64,000 bases of DNA from CAZOOR01 sp964581505 (lineage in GTDB: Bacteria > Bacteroidota > Ignavibacteria > Kapaibacteriales > UBA2268): assembly GCA_964581505.1 (NCBI GenBank), contig CAZOOR010000006.1:1-64000 (forward strand), read 5' to 3'. The notes under the pieces were generated by a model. The model worked only from the letters and a program-made list of their open reading frames with translations, had not been told where the DNA came from and made no database searches. The first letter of the stretch is position 1. Each line of letters opens with the position of its first letter. Positions 53,792 through 63,153 of the stretch are shown one piece after another. The position numbers and the translations under genes were made by a program.

Positions 53792-53827
53792 TAAAAAAAC
53801 CGCACCCAGATGGATGCGGTTTTTTTA
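53792..53827. terminator. Bidirectional terminator made from the dispersed hairpin
   Basis: The stem AACCGCACCC/GGATGCGGTT with loop AGAT is flanked by A7 on the left and T7 on the right, between the convergent ATPase and glyA genes. Its 24-bp core (53798-53821) matches the reverse complement of the dispersed hairpin at 22 positions, so the repeat family seems to supply a terminator here. Confidence 0.85.
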
Positions 53828-53851
53828 TTATTTTCTTATTCCGATGAAGGT

Positions 53852-55144
53852 TTAATAGGCAAAAAGCTTGAATTGCGAAGTAAATTCTTTTACTTGTGCT
53901 TTTACTTCGTTTAGAACATCTTCATTTTCATAATTCGTAATTACTTTGTCAATCAAATCAACGATGAAACGCATATCATCTTCCTTCATACCGCGAGTAG
54001 TAACAGCAGGTGTGCCGAGACGAATACCCGAAGTAACAAGCGGCGATTGAGTTTCATTAGGAACGGTGTTTTTGTTGCAGGTGATGCCTGCTTTATCAAG
54101 AGCATTTTCTGCCTGCTTTCCTGTTAGATTCTTATTACGCAAATCAACAAGCATAAGGTGGTTGTCCGTACCGCGGCTGACCAAATTGTAATCTTTATCA
54201 TTCAGAGCTTGTGCCATTGCCTTTGCATTTTTCATTACTTGAATGATATAGTCATTAAATTCATCGGTAAGAGCTTCGCCGAATGCAACACCTTTTGCCG
54301 CTATAACGTGCATAAGAGGACCGCCCTGTATCCCTGGCATAACCCAAGAATCAATCAGTTCGCCCATACGCTTGACACGACCGGATTTCGGAGCAACAAC
54401 ACCAAATGGATTTTCAAAATCATTTCCCATCATAATAATACCGCCGCGTGGTCCTCGTAATGTCTTGTGTGTTGTGCTTGCGACAACATGAACATGGGGC
54501 AGAGGATTAGTCAGATGTCCCTTGGCGATTAACCCTGCCGGGTGTGCTATATCGGCAAAGACAAATGCACCCACCTTGTCTGCAATTTCGCGAAAAGCTT
54601 TAAAATCAATATCACGCGGATAGGCGGAAGCACCTACCGTTATCATTTTTGGTTTGTTTTTCAAAGCAAGTGTTTCGACCATATCATAATCAATTGTTCC
54701 GGTTTCGGAATTAAGTTCGTAGGGAACAAAATTGAAAAACTTTCCGGAAAAATTAACGTGCGAGCCGTGCGTAAGATGTCCGCCGTGGGCTAGATTTAGT
54801 CCCATTACAGTATCGCCGTATTTCAGAAATGAGAAATAAACAGCCATATTAGCACTGCTGCCGCTGTGCGGTTGTACGTTTACATACTCTGCACCGAATA
54901 ATTTTTTCAATCTGTCGCGGGCTATATCTTCGGCAACGTCCACCCATTCACAACCGCCATAGTAGCGGCGTCCCGGATAGCCTTCCGCATATTTATTTGT
55001 AAGGACGGAGCCTTGTGTTTGCATTACTGCATCGGACACAAAATTTTCACTTGCAATCAGTTCGATTTTTTCCGTTTGGCGTTTGGATTCATTAGTAATT
55101 GCGTCGAACATTTCCGCATCTTTGTTTTTCAAAATATCATACAT
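53852..55144 (-). CDS. glyA: Serine hydroxymethyltransferase
   Basis: This 430-residue PLP enzyme interconverts serine and glycine with tetrahydrofolate, the main source of one-carbon units. Features are KIELIASENFVSDAVMQTQG, NKYAEGYPGRRYYGGCEWVD, VNVQPHSGSSANMAVY, the PLP-lysine stretch VASTTHKTLRGPRGGIIM and SPLVTSGIRLGTPAVTTRGM. The length is normal. It is a single-gene unit with a promoter just upstream and a shared terminator downstream. Confidence 0.97.
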   Translation of the reverse strand: MYDILKNKDAEMFDAITNESKRQTEKIELIASENFVSDAVMQTQGSVLTNKYAEGYPGRRYYGGCEWVDVAEDIARDRLKKLFGAEYVNVQPHSGSSANMAVYFSFLKYGDTVMGLNLAHGGHLTHGSHVNFSGKFFNFVPYELNSETGTIDYDMVETLALKNKPKMITVGASAYPRDIDFKAFREIADKVGAFVFADIAHPAGLIAKGHLTNPLPHVHVVASTTHKTLRGPRGGIIMMGNDFENPFGVVAPKSGRVKRMGELIDSWVMPGIQGGPLMHVIAAKGVAFGEALTDEFNDYIIQVMKNAKAMAQALNDKDYNLVSRGTDNHLMLVDLRNKNLTGKQAENALDKAGITCNKNTVPNETQSPLVTSGIRLGTPAVTTRGMKEDDMRFIVDLIDKVITNYENEDVLNEVKAQVKEFTSQFKLFAY

Positions 55145-55190
55145 AGTCTTTCCTCAAAAAGTTCATTTTCATTAACTAAAATTTAACTTA

Positions 55191-55221
55191 TAAAAATAAG
55201 CAAACTTACGCAGTTAGTCAA
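55191..55221 (-). promoter_or_regulatory. Promoter of glyA
   Basis: On the minus strand TTG (55219-55221), a 20-base spacer and TATTTTTA (55191-55198) match seven of the eight -7 positions, with the same spacing as the rpsD and tRNA-Pro promoters. The start codon is 46 bp downstream. Confidence 0.65.
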
Positions 55222-55238
55222 ATATTCGTTTGCTGTTT

Positions 55239-56360
55239 TTATTTAAATATGTGTGCGTAGAGCTGATGTCCGTTGCGGGCAAAAGCATCGAAATAACCCG
55301 TAAACCATTGATTGAGCGATATTCCCGCCGCTTCGGATAGTTTAATATCCTCGTAGTTTTCTATACCACCGGTTCTAATTATATTGAACTCTTGTGTCGG
55401 GTTGATATTTGTAAGCGATTTCACGGCAATCGAAGCAAGTGCAAACGAACGTGTTTTCAACACTCTACCACTCAATCCGCCGCCAATATTTCCGGTAAAA
55501 TAATTATATAAATCGCTTTCGCTTTTATCTATGTTTTTTTGTAGAACCGAGTAATCGGTTGATGTATTACCGAAATTCACTCCATCAAAACCGAGTGTTG
55601 TAAGAATATCAATAATTGCAGGCACAAGTTCCGGTGCAGTATCATTTGAAAACTTAACAATGATGGGAAGGAATTTATCGCGTGTTTGTATATAATGTTG
55701 CGTGATATATTCCAGACGTTCGACAAGTGATTTGTCCAGACCGTTTATTGTTTCAGCGGAATGCTCGTGTTCGACATTCGGGCAACTTTCGTTGAGTTCA
55801 ATAAAATCAACATCTGCTCGGGCATAAAGTTTGAAACCGTCAATAATTCCGTTAAGTGCTTCAATGTCTTCCTGCTCTGGGTCGGAACCAACACTTGCAC
55901 CAATGGGACAGCCCTCGATTTTGTCAATACGGCTTAATCGTTTGGCAACGATTTCGTGTCCTTCGTTGGGTAGTCCCATCCAATTGATAGCCATTGCCGA
56001 ACGAGGGAATGCCGCCGCAGGGTGTTTTATACCTGAAAAAATATTTCCTTTTCGTTCAAGTTTTGTTGTTGTTCCCGCAAGATAAGCGCCGGCGCCTTGT
56101 TTCGCAACAGTATAATATCCCTCGCCGCGTTTGAACATACCGGCAGCATTAAATAGGGGAGAATTAAATTTAATACTCCATAATACTTTTGTTTCTTTGT
56201 TTGGAATAATAATCCGCTCATTTGGTCTGTCATTTGCAAGCATAGAAATAAATAATTTTCTACCTGTTGAAAATAGTGCGGTTGCAGATTTTGGCGGCAA
56301 TTTGATAATAAACGGGCGGAGCCTGTGTTCAATATTTGCGAGTAGTTCGACTATTGTCAA
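55239..56360 (-). CDS. pyrD: Dihydroorotate dehydrogenase family protein
   Basis: This 373-residue FMN enzyme of the DHODH fold oxidises dihydroorotate to orotate in pyrimidine synthesis. The N-terminal 40 residues (ANIEHRLRPFIIKLPPKSAT) resemble the membrane-associating extension of class 2 enzymes. The barrel has LFNAAGMFKRGEGY, NWMGLPNEG, VKFSND with Lys236, FGNTSTDY and GGGLSGRVLKTRS. The catalytic base position reads NESCPN with Cys193, as in class 1 enzymes, whereas class 2 uses Ser. The electron acceptor is therefore uncertain, and a diverged paralogue with another substrate is possible. It starts 10 bp after the rpoN stop. Confidence 0.82.
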   Translation of the reverse strand: MTIVELLANIEHRLRPFIIKLPPKSATALFSTGRKLFISMLANDRPNERIIIPNKETKVLWSIKFNSPLFNAAGMFKRGEGYYTVAKQGAGAYLAGTTTKLERKGNIFSGIKHPAAAFPRSAMAINWMGLPNEGHEIVAKRLSRIDKIEGCPIGASVGSDPEQEDIEALNGIIDGFKLYARADVDFIELNESCPNVEHEHSAETINGLDKSLVERLEYITQHYIQTRDKFLPIIVKFSNDTAPELVPAIIDILTTLGFDGVNFGNTSTDYSVLQKNIDKSESDLYNYFTGNIGGGLSGRVLKTRSFALASIAVKSLTNINPTQEFNIIRTGGIENYEDIKLSEAAGISLNQWFTGYFDAFARNGHQLYAHIFK

Positions 56361-56370
56361 GTTCTAATCC

Positions 56371-58005
56371 TCATAATTCTTTTCTTAATCTTGCTACAGG
56401 AATTTTCAATTGCTCCCGATATTTTGCAACTGTACGCCGAGCAACTTTATAACCGCTTTTTTTCAATTCACCGACTAATTTTTGGTCGGAATATGGTTTG
56501 TCTTTAGGTTCGGCATCAATAATATCTTTCAACACTTGTTTAATCACGGAAGTAGCAACTTCTTCGCCATCTTCGTTCGGTAGGGCTTCGGAGAAAAATG
56601 ATTTTAACTCGAATGTGCCAAATTCCGTCTGTGCATATTTTCCGTTTACAATGCGGCAGACAGTAGAAATATCAAGACCGGTTGCTTCCGAAACATCTTT
56701 GTAAATAAGCGGCTTCAAACCCGAAGGACCTAAATCGAAAAAGTCCCGTTGCAAAGCGGTAATTGCCGTCATTACTTTAAGCATAGTATTCTTTCTTTGC
56801 TTGATTGCCTGAATTAGGAATTTAGCATCTTCATATTTATTCCTAATCCATTCTTTTGTTTCCTTGTTGAACAGCTTAAATTTTGCTTCTTTTTTAATTT
56901 TTTTATACGCTTCCGAAAGCCTGATAACAGGCAAACTACTATCATTTACAGTTATCAATAGTTCGTTTGTACCGGATTCTTTTTCGATAATGAAATCAGG
57001 AATAACAGTTTGAGACACATTGTCGGAAATAGCATTACCCGGCTTAGGGTTTAGATGACGAATTAAATCAAAAATACGCCGTACATCATCATCGCCAATA
57101 TCTAAGCGTTTTTTTATTATATGGAAATGTTTTTTTGTAAATGCATCATAAGTATCTTCGAGAACGGCAAGGGCTAAATCTCTGCCTTCACGTTCGGGCG
57201 AAAGCGCCTTGCACTGGGCAATAAGGCATTCCTGCAATGTACGAGATGCTATTCCGGGCGGTTCGAGATTTTGAATTAGAGATAATATTTTTTCAGCCTG
57301 CTCAATGCTAACTTCTTTAAGATTGTCATTATCATCATCTATTTTTTCAACTTCCGCTATGCCGCCATTATGTCTGTTCAATATTTTTAGCGCTTCTTCC
57401 GAAACTTGATAATTCCTTGCGGGGTTGAAGTTTTTAGAACGCGCTTCTCGTTCAATTTTTTCAGCCTTTGTTCTTTTATTAAGATTTAACTCTGCTATTA
57501 ATACATTTGTTTCTTCTACAATTTCCGGCAAATCACGGCGGAGATAGCCGTCTTCGCTCACATTGCCGACAATCTGTTCGCCGAGTATATACTCCTCATC
57601 TGTAAGTGGCAAAAAGCGAAGTTGTTGAATTAAATCATCATAAAATGTTACGCTGTCTTTAATTTGATATGGGGCGCCGGAATCCTCATCACCATAAGCG
57701 GAATAATCTTTTGCTTTCGGTGTATCTTCCTGAGCAATCATTTTATAGAATTCAAACGGCTCCGGTTCATCGTCAATAAATTTATCCGGCTTGTTCGATG
57801 AATCTTCATCAGGAATTAATAAGTCTTCGTTCGCCGGCTGGGCGGTATTATCATCAATTTCTTCGAGCATAGGATTTTGTTCAAGCTCTTGTATGACATA
57901 CTGCTCAAGCTGTATCTGCGGCAGTTGTAACAGTTTTAAATACTGTATCTGCTGTGGTGTCAGCGTTTGCGACAAGCCTGTTTTTATGTCAAGAGATAAT
58001 TTCAT
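56371..58005 (-). CDS. rpoN: RNA polymerase sigma-54 factor
   Basis: This 544-residue protein begins with the region I activator-contact sequence LSQTLTPQQIQYLKLLQLPQ and an acidic region II (60-130). The core-binding domain follows, including NLEPPGIASRTLQECLIAQC and GNAISDNVSQTVIPDFIIE. It ends with the helix-turn-helix (DVSEATGLDISTVCRIVNGK) and the RpoN box ARRTVAKYRE at 522-531, which reads the -24 element. Sigma-54 needs an AAA+ activator; none is in this window. The gene lies between the DUF3109 gene (3 bp upstream) and pyrD (10 bp downstream). Confidence 0.97.
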   Translation of the reverse strand: MKLSLDIKTGLSQTLTPQQIQYLKLLQLPQIQLEQYVIQELEQNPMLEEIDDNTAQPANEDLLIPDEDSSNKPDKFIDDEPEPFEFYKMIAQEDTPKAKDYSAYGDEDSGAPYQIKDSVTFYDDLIQQLRFLPLTDEEYILGEQIVGNVSEDGYLRRDLPEIVEETNVLIAELNLNKRTKAEKIEREARSKNFNPARNYQVSEEALKILNRHNGGIAEVEKIDDDNDNLKEVSIEQAEKILSLIQNLEPPGIASRTLQECLIAQCKALSPEREGRDLALAVLEDTYDAFTKKHFHIIKKRLDIGDDDVRRIFDLIRHLNPKPGNAISDNVSQTVIPDFIIEKESGTNELLITVNDSSLPVIRLSEAYKKIKKEAKFKLFNKETKEWIRNKYEDAKFLIQAIKQRKNTMLKVMTAITALQRDFFDLGPSGLKPLIYKDVSEATGLDISTVCRIVNGKYAQTEFGTFELKSFFSEALPNEDGEEVATSVIKQVLKDIIDAEPKDKPYSDQKLVGELKKSGYKVARRTVAKYREQLKIPVARLRKEL

Positions 58006-58008
58006 ACT

Positions 58009-58572
58009 CTAATCTTTTTGATTTTTTGAATATTCATTCAACAAATTGTACCATTTGGTTCCGTAAGCCCTGATTAATGCGTCTTTCACATTTTCAAAAA
58101 TATATGTATTTTTTGCCTCTCCGTGTATCAATGCCGTTTTACACTCGGTGAACTCATCGTAATATAAGTAATCTCCACCAAAATCCGAAATCCTAATTGG
58201 AAATAAATGACAGGAGAGCGGTTTTCTAAATTTAATTTTTCCGTCAAAATACGCTCTTTCGAGTGCGCACTTTGCAATATCACTATCATAATAAACAAAA
58301 ACACAATCCTTTTTGTCAATGCACGCCGTAGAAAAATCCCCTTTGCTCCCTTCTATAAATCCTTTTTCCTTGATAATTGCAATTGATTTTTGCGGTAAAT
58401 ATTCAAAAGCCACACTCAGACAATCCTCGATAATTGCTACTTCTTCGTCAAGAACGGGGGCGCCATATTCACCGGGGAAAGTACAGCAAGCACCTTTGCA
58501 TTCGGACAATTCACAACTGAATTTCGTTGTAAATATTTCGTCACTTACAAGTATATTATCTATTAAAATCAT
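58009..58572 (-). CDS. DUF3109 family cysteine-rich protein
   Basis: This 187-residue soluble protein carries nine cysteines, with a C-x4-C-x3-CC cluster at 20-30 (CELSECKGACC) and later Cys84, Cys90, Cys102, Cys121 and Cys144. The order matches DUF3109, a family common in Bacteroidota; the CxxxxCKGxCC part resembles the YkgJ-type zinc or iron-cluster motif. No function is established. It is the first gene of a unit with rpoN (3 bp) and pyrD. A short perfect inverted repeat (AAATAGTA/TACTATTT, 58632-58651) lies in the divergent region upstream. Confidence 0.88.
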   Translation of the reverse strand: MILIDNILVSDEIFTTKFSCELSECKGACCTFPGEYGAPVLDEEVAIIEDCLSVAFEYLPQKSIAIIKEKGFIEGSKGDFSTACIDKKDCVFVYYDSDIAKCALERAYFDGKIKFRKPLSCHLFPIRISDFGGDYLYYDEFTECKTALIHGEAKNTYIFENVKDALIRAYGTKWYNLLNEYSKNQKD

Positions 58573-58702
58573 TTTTAGTTACACTGCAATAAATGTGTAA
58601 TGCTAAAATAAACATTTATCGTTTTAAAAAGAAATAGTAAAAATACTATTTACAATTTATCGTTTGTAGCAATGCATTGAATTTTGATAAGAGGTTTGAT
58701 AA

Positions 58703-59086
58703 ATGGGACAAATTTTTAATAGAATAAAAAATATTGTGAAATCCAAACAAGTAGATGAACTTGTTTTTGATGATTTTTCCAATACTAATTTAATAGATGA
58801 TGACGATGAATTGAAAAGGGCTATTGACGAGGCGGCAAGTAATATAAATGATAGTACTGAGAATGTGGGGCATACGGCTCTAAATATTAATAGTGCATTA
58901 AAAATTCTCGGGCTTGGAAACAGCACCGGAATTACGGAAATCAAAACCGCTTACAAAATTAAAATAAAAGAATACCACCCGGATAAGGTAGATACTCTCG
59001 GTGAAGAGATTAAATCGCTTGCAAAAAAGCGAACTCAGGAAATAAACAAAGCCTATGAATTATTACTTAGAGAGTTTGGCGATTAA
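58703..59086 (+). CDS. Small J-domain protein
   Basis: This 127-residue protein has an acidic N-terminal half with no clear domain (VFDDFSNTNLIDDDDELKRA). A C-terminal J domain (about 63-127: ALKILGLGNSTGITEIKTAY, HPDK at 92-95, EINKAYELLLREFGD) follows. The HPD motif is intact, so it can stimulate DnaK ATPase. No glycine-rich or zinc-finger region is present, so it is a specialised (type III) co-chaperone. Its stop overlaps the end of the convergent DUF2007 gene by 4 bp. Confidence 0.88.
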   Translation: MGQIFNRIKNIVKSKQVDELVFDDFSNTNLIDDDDELKRAIDEAASNINDSTENVGHTALNINSALKILGLGNSTGITEIKTAYKIKIKEYHPDKVDTLGEEIKSLAKKRTQEINKAYELLLREFGD

Positions 59087-59355
59087 ACCGTTTCTTCTTC
59101 GGGTTCACTCTGTCCTTTGTTAATATCATCAATTATTTTGCGTGCATCTTCATAGTATTCATCGGGTACGAAAATTTTCACGAGAGCAAAATCCCCGACA
59201 GTGAGCATTCTTGACGAATCAAATTGGGAAAGAATTTGGACAGGAATATCAGCACCTTCGAGATTGGCTCTATAATGCTCTGCATCAATATCCATATTTG
59301 TTGTATATACTAATTTCCAGTTTTCAAATTTACCTTTTTTAGGAAAGAAACCCAT
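59083..59355 (-). CDS. DUF2007 family protein
   Basis: This 90-residue soluble protein fits DUF2007 (a small, signal-transduction-annotated family with a ferredoxin-like fold): WKLVYTTNMDIDAEHYRANL, GADIPVQILSQFD and VKIFVPDEYYEDARKIIDDI, then an acidic tail. Function unknown. It begins 16 bp after the D-threonine aldolase-type gene and is likely co-transcribed with it. Confidence 0.82.
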   Translation of the reverse strand: MGFFPKKGKFENWKLVYTTNMDIDAEHYRANLEGADIPVQILSQFDSSRMLTVGDFALVKIFVPDEYYEDARKIIDDINKGQSEPEEETV

Positions 59356-59371
59356 TATTCACCTAATTAAT

Positions 59372-60472
59372 TTATTGAGACTTACCCCTACCTTTTATCT
59401 CGTATTGCATAATGACTTTATTGTTTTCAATAAGATAGGCGGAGTCAAAAAGATTCATAACAACGCATGCATGATTCGGAATAATTCTGATTTTTTCGCC
59501 TATTGAAAACGTTTCCCCGCTATGAGTAATAATACCGTGTTCTTCATTCAATCTTTCTATTACACATTCCTTGCCGATTACAAAGCCATGCCCCTGTGGT
59601 GCTAATGTTTTCGAGGCGCCTTTGTCCTTTGAAAGTGCCTTTGCACCTGCATCAATAATAATGCGTTCGCTATCGGGTATGCTGATGACTGTTGCCAAGA
59701 CAGACAAAGCACATTCCTCTATTGTACAAACACCTAATTTTGTTTGAATTATGTCGTGGAAAATATAATTGCCGGGTCTGATTTCGGTTACACCTTCTAC
59801 TTTCGAACTGTAAGGAGCAGTAGGAGTCGAACCAACGCTTATTTTTGGAATAAAAATTCTTTCTTGCATCAATCTTTCGGACAGTTCGACAAGGAACTCG
59901 CCCTCTTTTTCACCTATATTTTTTATTTCGTCTTGCGAATCGGCGGCGTAAGCCTGACCGGCATGCGTAAAAAGCCCGATTAAATTAATACCAAGCAAGT
60001 CTTGTATTGTTTTTGCGAGCTGATAAATATCCTTGTATTCATTCAATCCACTGCGATTATGTCCGCTATTAATCTCGATGAATACATCAAGCCAGCAGTT
60101 CTCTTTTTCAAATATTTCAGAAATTGCAATTGCCGCTTCGACAGAATCAACATTACAAGAAAGTGATTTTACACGCTTTTTCAAATTGAGCAGACGCTTG
60201 ATTTTCTTTGAACCGACAATAATATTAGCAATTTGAATATCGTCAATACCGGCATCAGCCATAATTTCCGCTTCGGAAAGTTTTGCAACAGCAATACCCG
60301 AAGCCCCGCTTTCAATCTGCAATTTAGCAATTTCCGGTATTTTGTGCGTCTTTGTATGCGGGCGAAGTTTAACCCCGCTTGCGTCTGCAATATGTTGCAT
60401 TTTTTTGATATTGCCGAGCATTGTTTGCTTTTCGATTAACAGTGCCGGTGTATCTAATTCCAAATAATTCAT
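59372..60472 (-). CDS. D-threonine aldolase / D-serine dehydratase-like PLP enzyme
   Basis: I choose the ATG at 60472 (MNYLELDTPALLI), where homologues of this family begin and where GAGAGAA forms a ribosome-binding site; ATGs at 60487 and 60493 are alternatives. The product (366 residues) is an alanine-racemase-fold type III PLP enzyme: the PLP lysine lies in LRPHTKTHKIPEIAKLQ, then GIAVAKLSEAEIMADAGIDD, HNRSGLNEY, GSTPTAPY and a C-terminal beta domain with the metal-site motif IPNHAC. Family members split D-threonine to glycine and acetaldehyde or dehydrate D-serine; which applies here is open. It precedes the DUF2007 gene. Confidence 0.88.
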   Translation of the reverse strand: MNYLELDTPALLIEKQTMLGNIKKMQHIADASGVKLRPHTKTHKIPEIAKLQIESGASGIAVAKLSEAEIMADAGIDDIQIANIIVGSKKIKRLLNLKKRVKSLSCNVDSVEAAIAISEIFEKENCWLDVFIEINSGHNRSGLNEYKDIYQLAKTIQDLLGINLIGLFTHAGQAYAADSQDEIKNIGEKEGEFLVELSERLMQERIFIPKISVGSTPTAPYSSKVEGVTEIRPGNYIFHDIIQTKLGVCTIEECALSVLATVISIPDSERIIIDAGAKALSKDKGASKTLAPQGHGFVIGKECVIERLNEEHGIITHSGETFSIGEKIRIIPNHACVVMNLFDSAYLIENNKVIMQYEIKGRGKSQ

Positions 60473-60599
60473 TTCTCTCTTTTCCATTTTCAATAGTATT
60501 CAAAATTAAGAAATTATTATTCAATTACGACATTCGTTCGATATTTACTAAGTATTTTGTAAATTTGAAGTTTGAATAGACATTATTATAAAAAAAGTT

Positions 60600-63152
60600 A
60601 TGGCATCGTACCCTTTTAAAGATATTGAAAATAAATGGCAGAAGTTTTGGAAAGAAAAAAACATATACAAAACTGATGACAACAGAACAAAACCCAAGTA
60701 TTATATTCTGGATATGTTCCCCTATCCGAGTGGCCAGGGCTTACATATCGGACACCCCGAGGGATATACTGCTACCGATATTATTGCTCGTTACAAAAGA
60801 ATGAAAGGGTTCAATGTCCTGCATCCTATGGGCTTCGATGCTTTCGGTTTGCCAACCGAGCGATACTGTATGACAAAGGGTATTCATCCTGTCGAAGCAA
60901 CAGAAACCAATATTGCCGTCTTTAAGAAACAACTTGATATGCTCGGTTTGGGGTATGATTGGGACAGGGAAATAAATACTACTTCCCCCGGTTATTACAA
61001 ATGGACGCAAATGATGTTCCTGAAAATATACAATTCTTGGTTCGACGAGAAATTGCAGAAAGCCAGACCAATTGAAGAATTGCCTATCCCGGAGAATCTG
61101 ACAAATGAAAAAGTAATTAATGAATATATTGATAGTCGCCGGCTTGCATATATCGCAATGATACCGGTCAATTGGTGCGAGGCACTTGGAACAGTACTTG
61201 CCAATGAAGAAGTGGACGAGTGGCGTGGTAAGGGATATACCGTAGAACGTCGCCCTATGCGCCAATGGATGATAAGAATTACGGCTTATGCACAAAGGCT
61301 TCTTGATGATTTGAAATTAGTCGAATGGCCTGCTTCTACCTTGGAAATGCAGAAGCATTGGATTGGGCGAAGTGAGGGCGCCGAGATTAAGTTCAAAATT
61401 GCTAATTCCGATAAAGAAATTGAAGTCTTTACTACACGCCCGGATACTATTTTCGGTGCAAGCTATATGGTACTTGCCCCCGAACATCAATTAGTTGGTG
61501 AAATCACAAGTACCGAGTTTAGTAAAGAAGTTGAGGAATATACTCAAAAAGCGGCATTGAAGAGTGATTTGGAAAGAACCGAATTGAGTAAAGAGAAGTC
61601 GGGCGTTTTTACAGGTGCTTATGCAGTCAATCCGGCAACCGGTAAAGAAATTCCCGTATGGATTGCAGACTACGTTCTGGCTCATTATGGAACCGGTGCT
61701 ATTATGGCGGTACCCGGGCATGATGAACGCGACCACGAATTTGCTACTGCTTTCGATTTGCCGATTATTCAGGTTGTTGCTCCTGCTGACGGAAAAGAAA
61801 TTGATATTCAAAAAGAAGCATTGACACAACAAGGTGTCGGTGTTAATTCCGCAAATGAGGAGTTTACTATAAACGGATTGACGACTGATGAAGCAATGAA
61901 AACGACTATTGATTGGTTGGAAAATAAGGGAATAGGCAAAGGACGTGTACAATTCAAATTGCGTGATTGGCTGTTTTCACGTCAGCGATATTGGGGCGAA
62001 CCAATTCCGATTATGTTCTTTGAGGACGGTAGCCGCCGTAATTTGGATTTCGAGGAATTACCTCTGGAATTGCCTTCCGATGTAGTGGATTTTCAACCGG
62101 CAGGCACGGGTGAGTCTCCATTGGCAAAAATTGATGAATGGGTAAACTTTACCGACCCGAAGACCAAGCAAAAGGCAAGATTTGAAACAAATACAATGCC
62201 GCAGTGGGCGGGTTCCTGTTGGTATTATTTGAGGTATATAGACCCGCATAATGATGATTTTTTCTGCGAACCGGATAAAGAGAAGTATTGGATGGATAAT
62301 GGTGGAGTCGATTTATATGTCGGTGGTGCCGAACATGCCGTTTTGCATTTGCTCTATGCAAGGTTTTGGCACAAAGTGCTGTATGATTATTCTTATGTTT
62401 CCACACCGGAACCGTTTAAAAAACTTTTTCATCAGGGCTTGATAATGGGTGAAGACGGAAGAAAAATGTCGAAATCACTCGGAAATGTGATTAATCCCGA
62501 TGATGTTGTTGCCGAGTTCGGTGCCGATTCTCTCCGCTTATTCGAGATGTTTATGGGTCCTTTGCAAGATTCTAAACCTTGGAAAAAGACAGGTATTGAG
62601 GGAGTTCACAGATTTCTAAACAAAGTGTGGCGAATGATTGTTAATGAAGACGGCAGTTTGTCGCAATCTATAGGCAATGTGCCGCTAAATCCTGAGCAGG
62701 AATTTGTTTTGCATAGCACAATAAAGAAAATCGATGAAGATATTGAGCATTTGCATTTCAATACATCGGTATCCCAGATGATGATTTTCATCAACGAGTT
62801 TTCCAAGTATGAAATCAAACCAAAAGAAGCTATTGAGAAATTCGTTTTATGTTTGTCTCCTTTTGCTCCACATCTTGGCGAGGAATTGTGGCGTATTTTG
62901 GGGCATAACGATTCGATTGTTTTGCAAGAATTTCCGAATTATGACGAATCTAAAATCGTAAAAAAAGAGATTGAAGTTGTAGTTCAAGTGCGTAGCAAAA
63001 TACGCGCGAAGCTTTCGCTTGCGGCAGGAGCGAGCCAAGACGAAGTACAGAAAGCCGCTCTTAGTGATGAAAATGTGCAGAGACACATTGGCGACAAACA
63101 AATTAGAAAAATTATTTTTGTTCAAGATAAATTAATTAATTTCATTGTATAA
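60600..63152 (+). CDS. leuS: Leucyl-tRNA synthetase
   Basis: This 850-residue class I synthetase charges tRNA-Leu. The HIGH motif is in PYPSGQGLHIGHPEGYTATD. The editing (CP1) domain at about 220-420 contains FTTRPDTIFGASYMVLAPEH and YGTGAIMAVPGHDERDHEFA, and the KMSKS motif is in GEDGRKMSKSLGNVINPDD. A C-terminal domain ends with the ubiquitin-like fold VVQVRSKIRAKLSL. The length is normal, and all editing residues appear to be present. TAAATTTG at 60560-60567 fits a -7 element. The rlmN start follows the stop by 1 bp. Confidence 0.97.
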   Translation: MASYPFKDIENKWQKFWKEKNIYKTDDNRTKPKYYILDMFPYPSGQGLHIGHPEGYTATDIIARYKRMKGFNVLHPMGFDAFGLPTERYCMTKGIHPVEATETNIAVFKKQLDMLGLGYDWDREINTTSPGYYKWTQMMFLKIYNSWFDEKLQKARPIEELPIPENLTNEKVINEYIDSRRLAYIAMIPVNWCEALGTVLANEEVDEWRGKGYTVERRPMRQWMIRITAYAQRLLDDLKLVEWPASTLEMQKHWIGRSEGAEIKFKIANSDKEIEVFTTRPDTIFGASYMVLAPEHQLVGEITSTEFSKEVEEYTQKAALKSDLERTELSKEKSGVFTGAYAVNPATGKEIPVWIADYVLAHYGTGAIMAVPGHDERDHEFATAFDLPIIQVVAPADGKEIDIQKEALTQQGVGVNSANEEFTINGLTTDEAMKTTIDWLENKGIGKGRVQFKLRDWLFSRQRYWGEPIPIMFFEDGSRRNLDFEELPLELPSDVVDFQPAGTGESPLAKIDEWVNFTDPKTKQKARFETNTMPQWAGSCWYYLRYIDPHNDDFFCEPDKEKYWMDNGGVDLYVGGAEHAVLHLLYARFWHKVLYDYSYVSTPEPFKKLFHQGLIMGEDGRKMSKSLGNVINPDDVVAEFGADSLRLFEMFMGPLQDSKPWKKTGIEGVHRFLNKVWRMIVNEDGSLSQSIGNVPLNPEQEFVLHSTIKKIDEDIEHLHFNTSVSQMMIFINEFSKYEIKPKEAIEKFVLCLSPFAPHLGEELWRILGHNDSIVLQEFPNYDESKIVKKEIEVVVQVRSKIRAKLSLAAGASQDEVQKAALSDENVQRHIGDKQIRKIIFVQDKLINFIV

Positions 63153-63153
63153 A

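Noticed and set aside
60741..61295. 184-codon frame antisense to leuS
   Set aside because: leuS is unmistakable on the other strand; long antisense frames are common opposite conserved genes.
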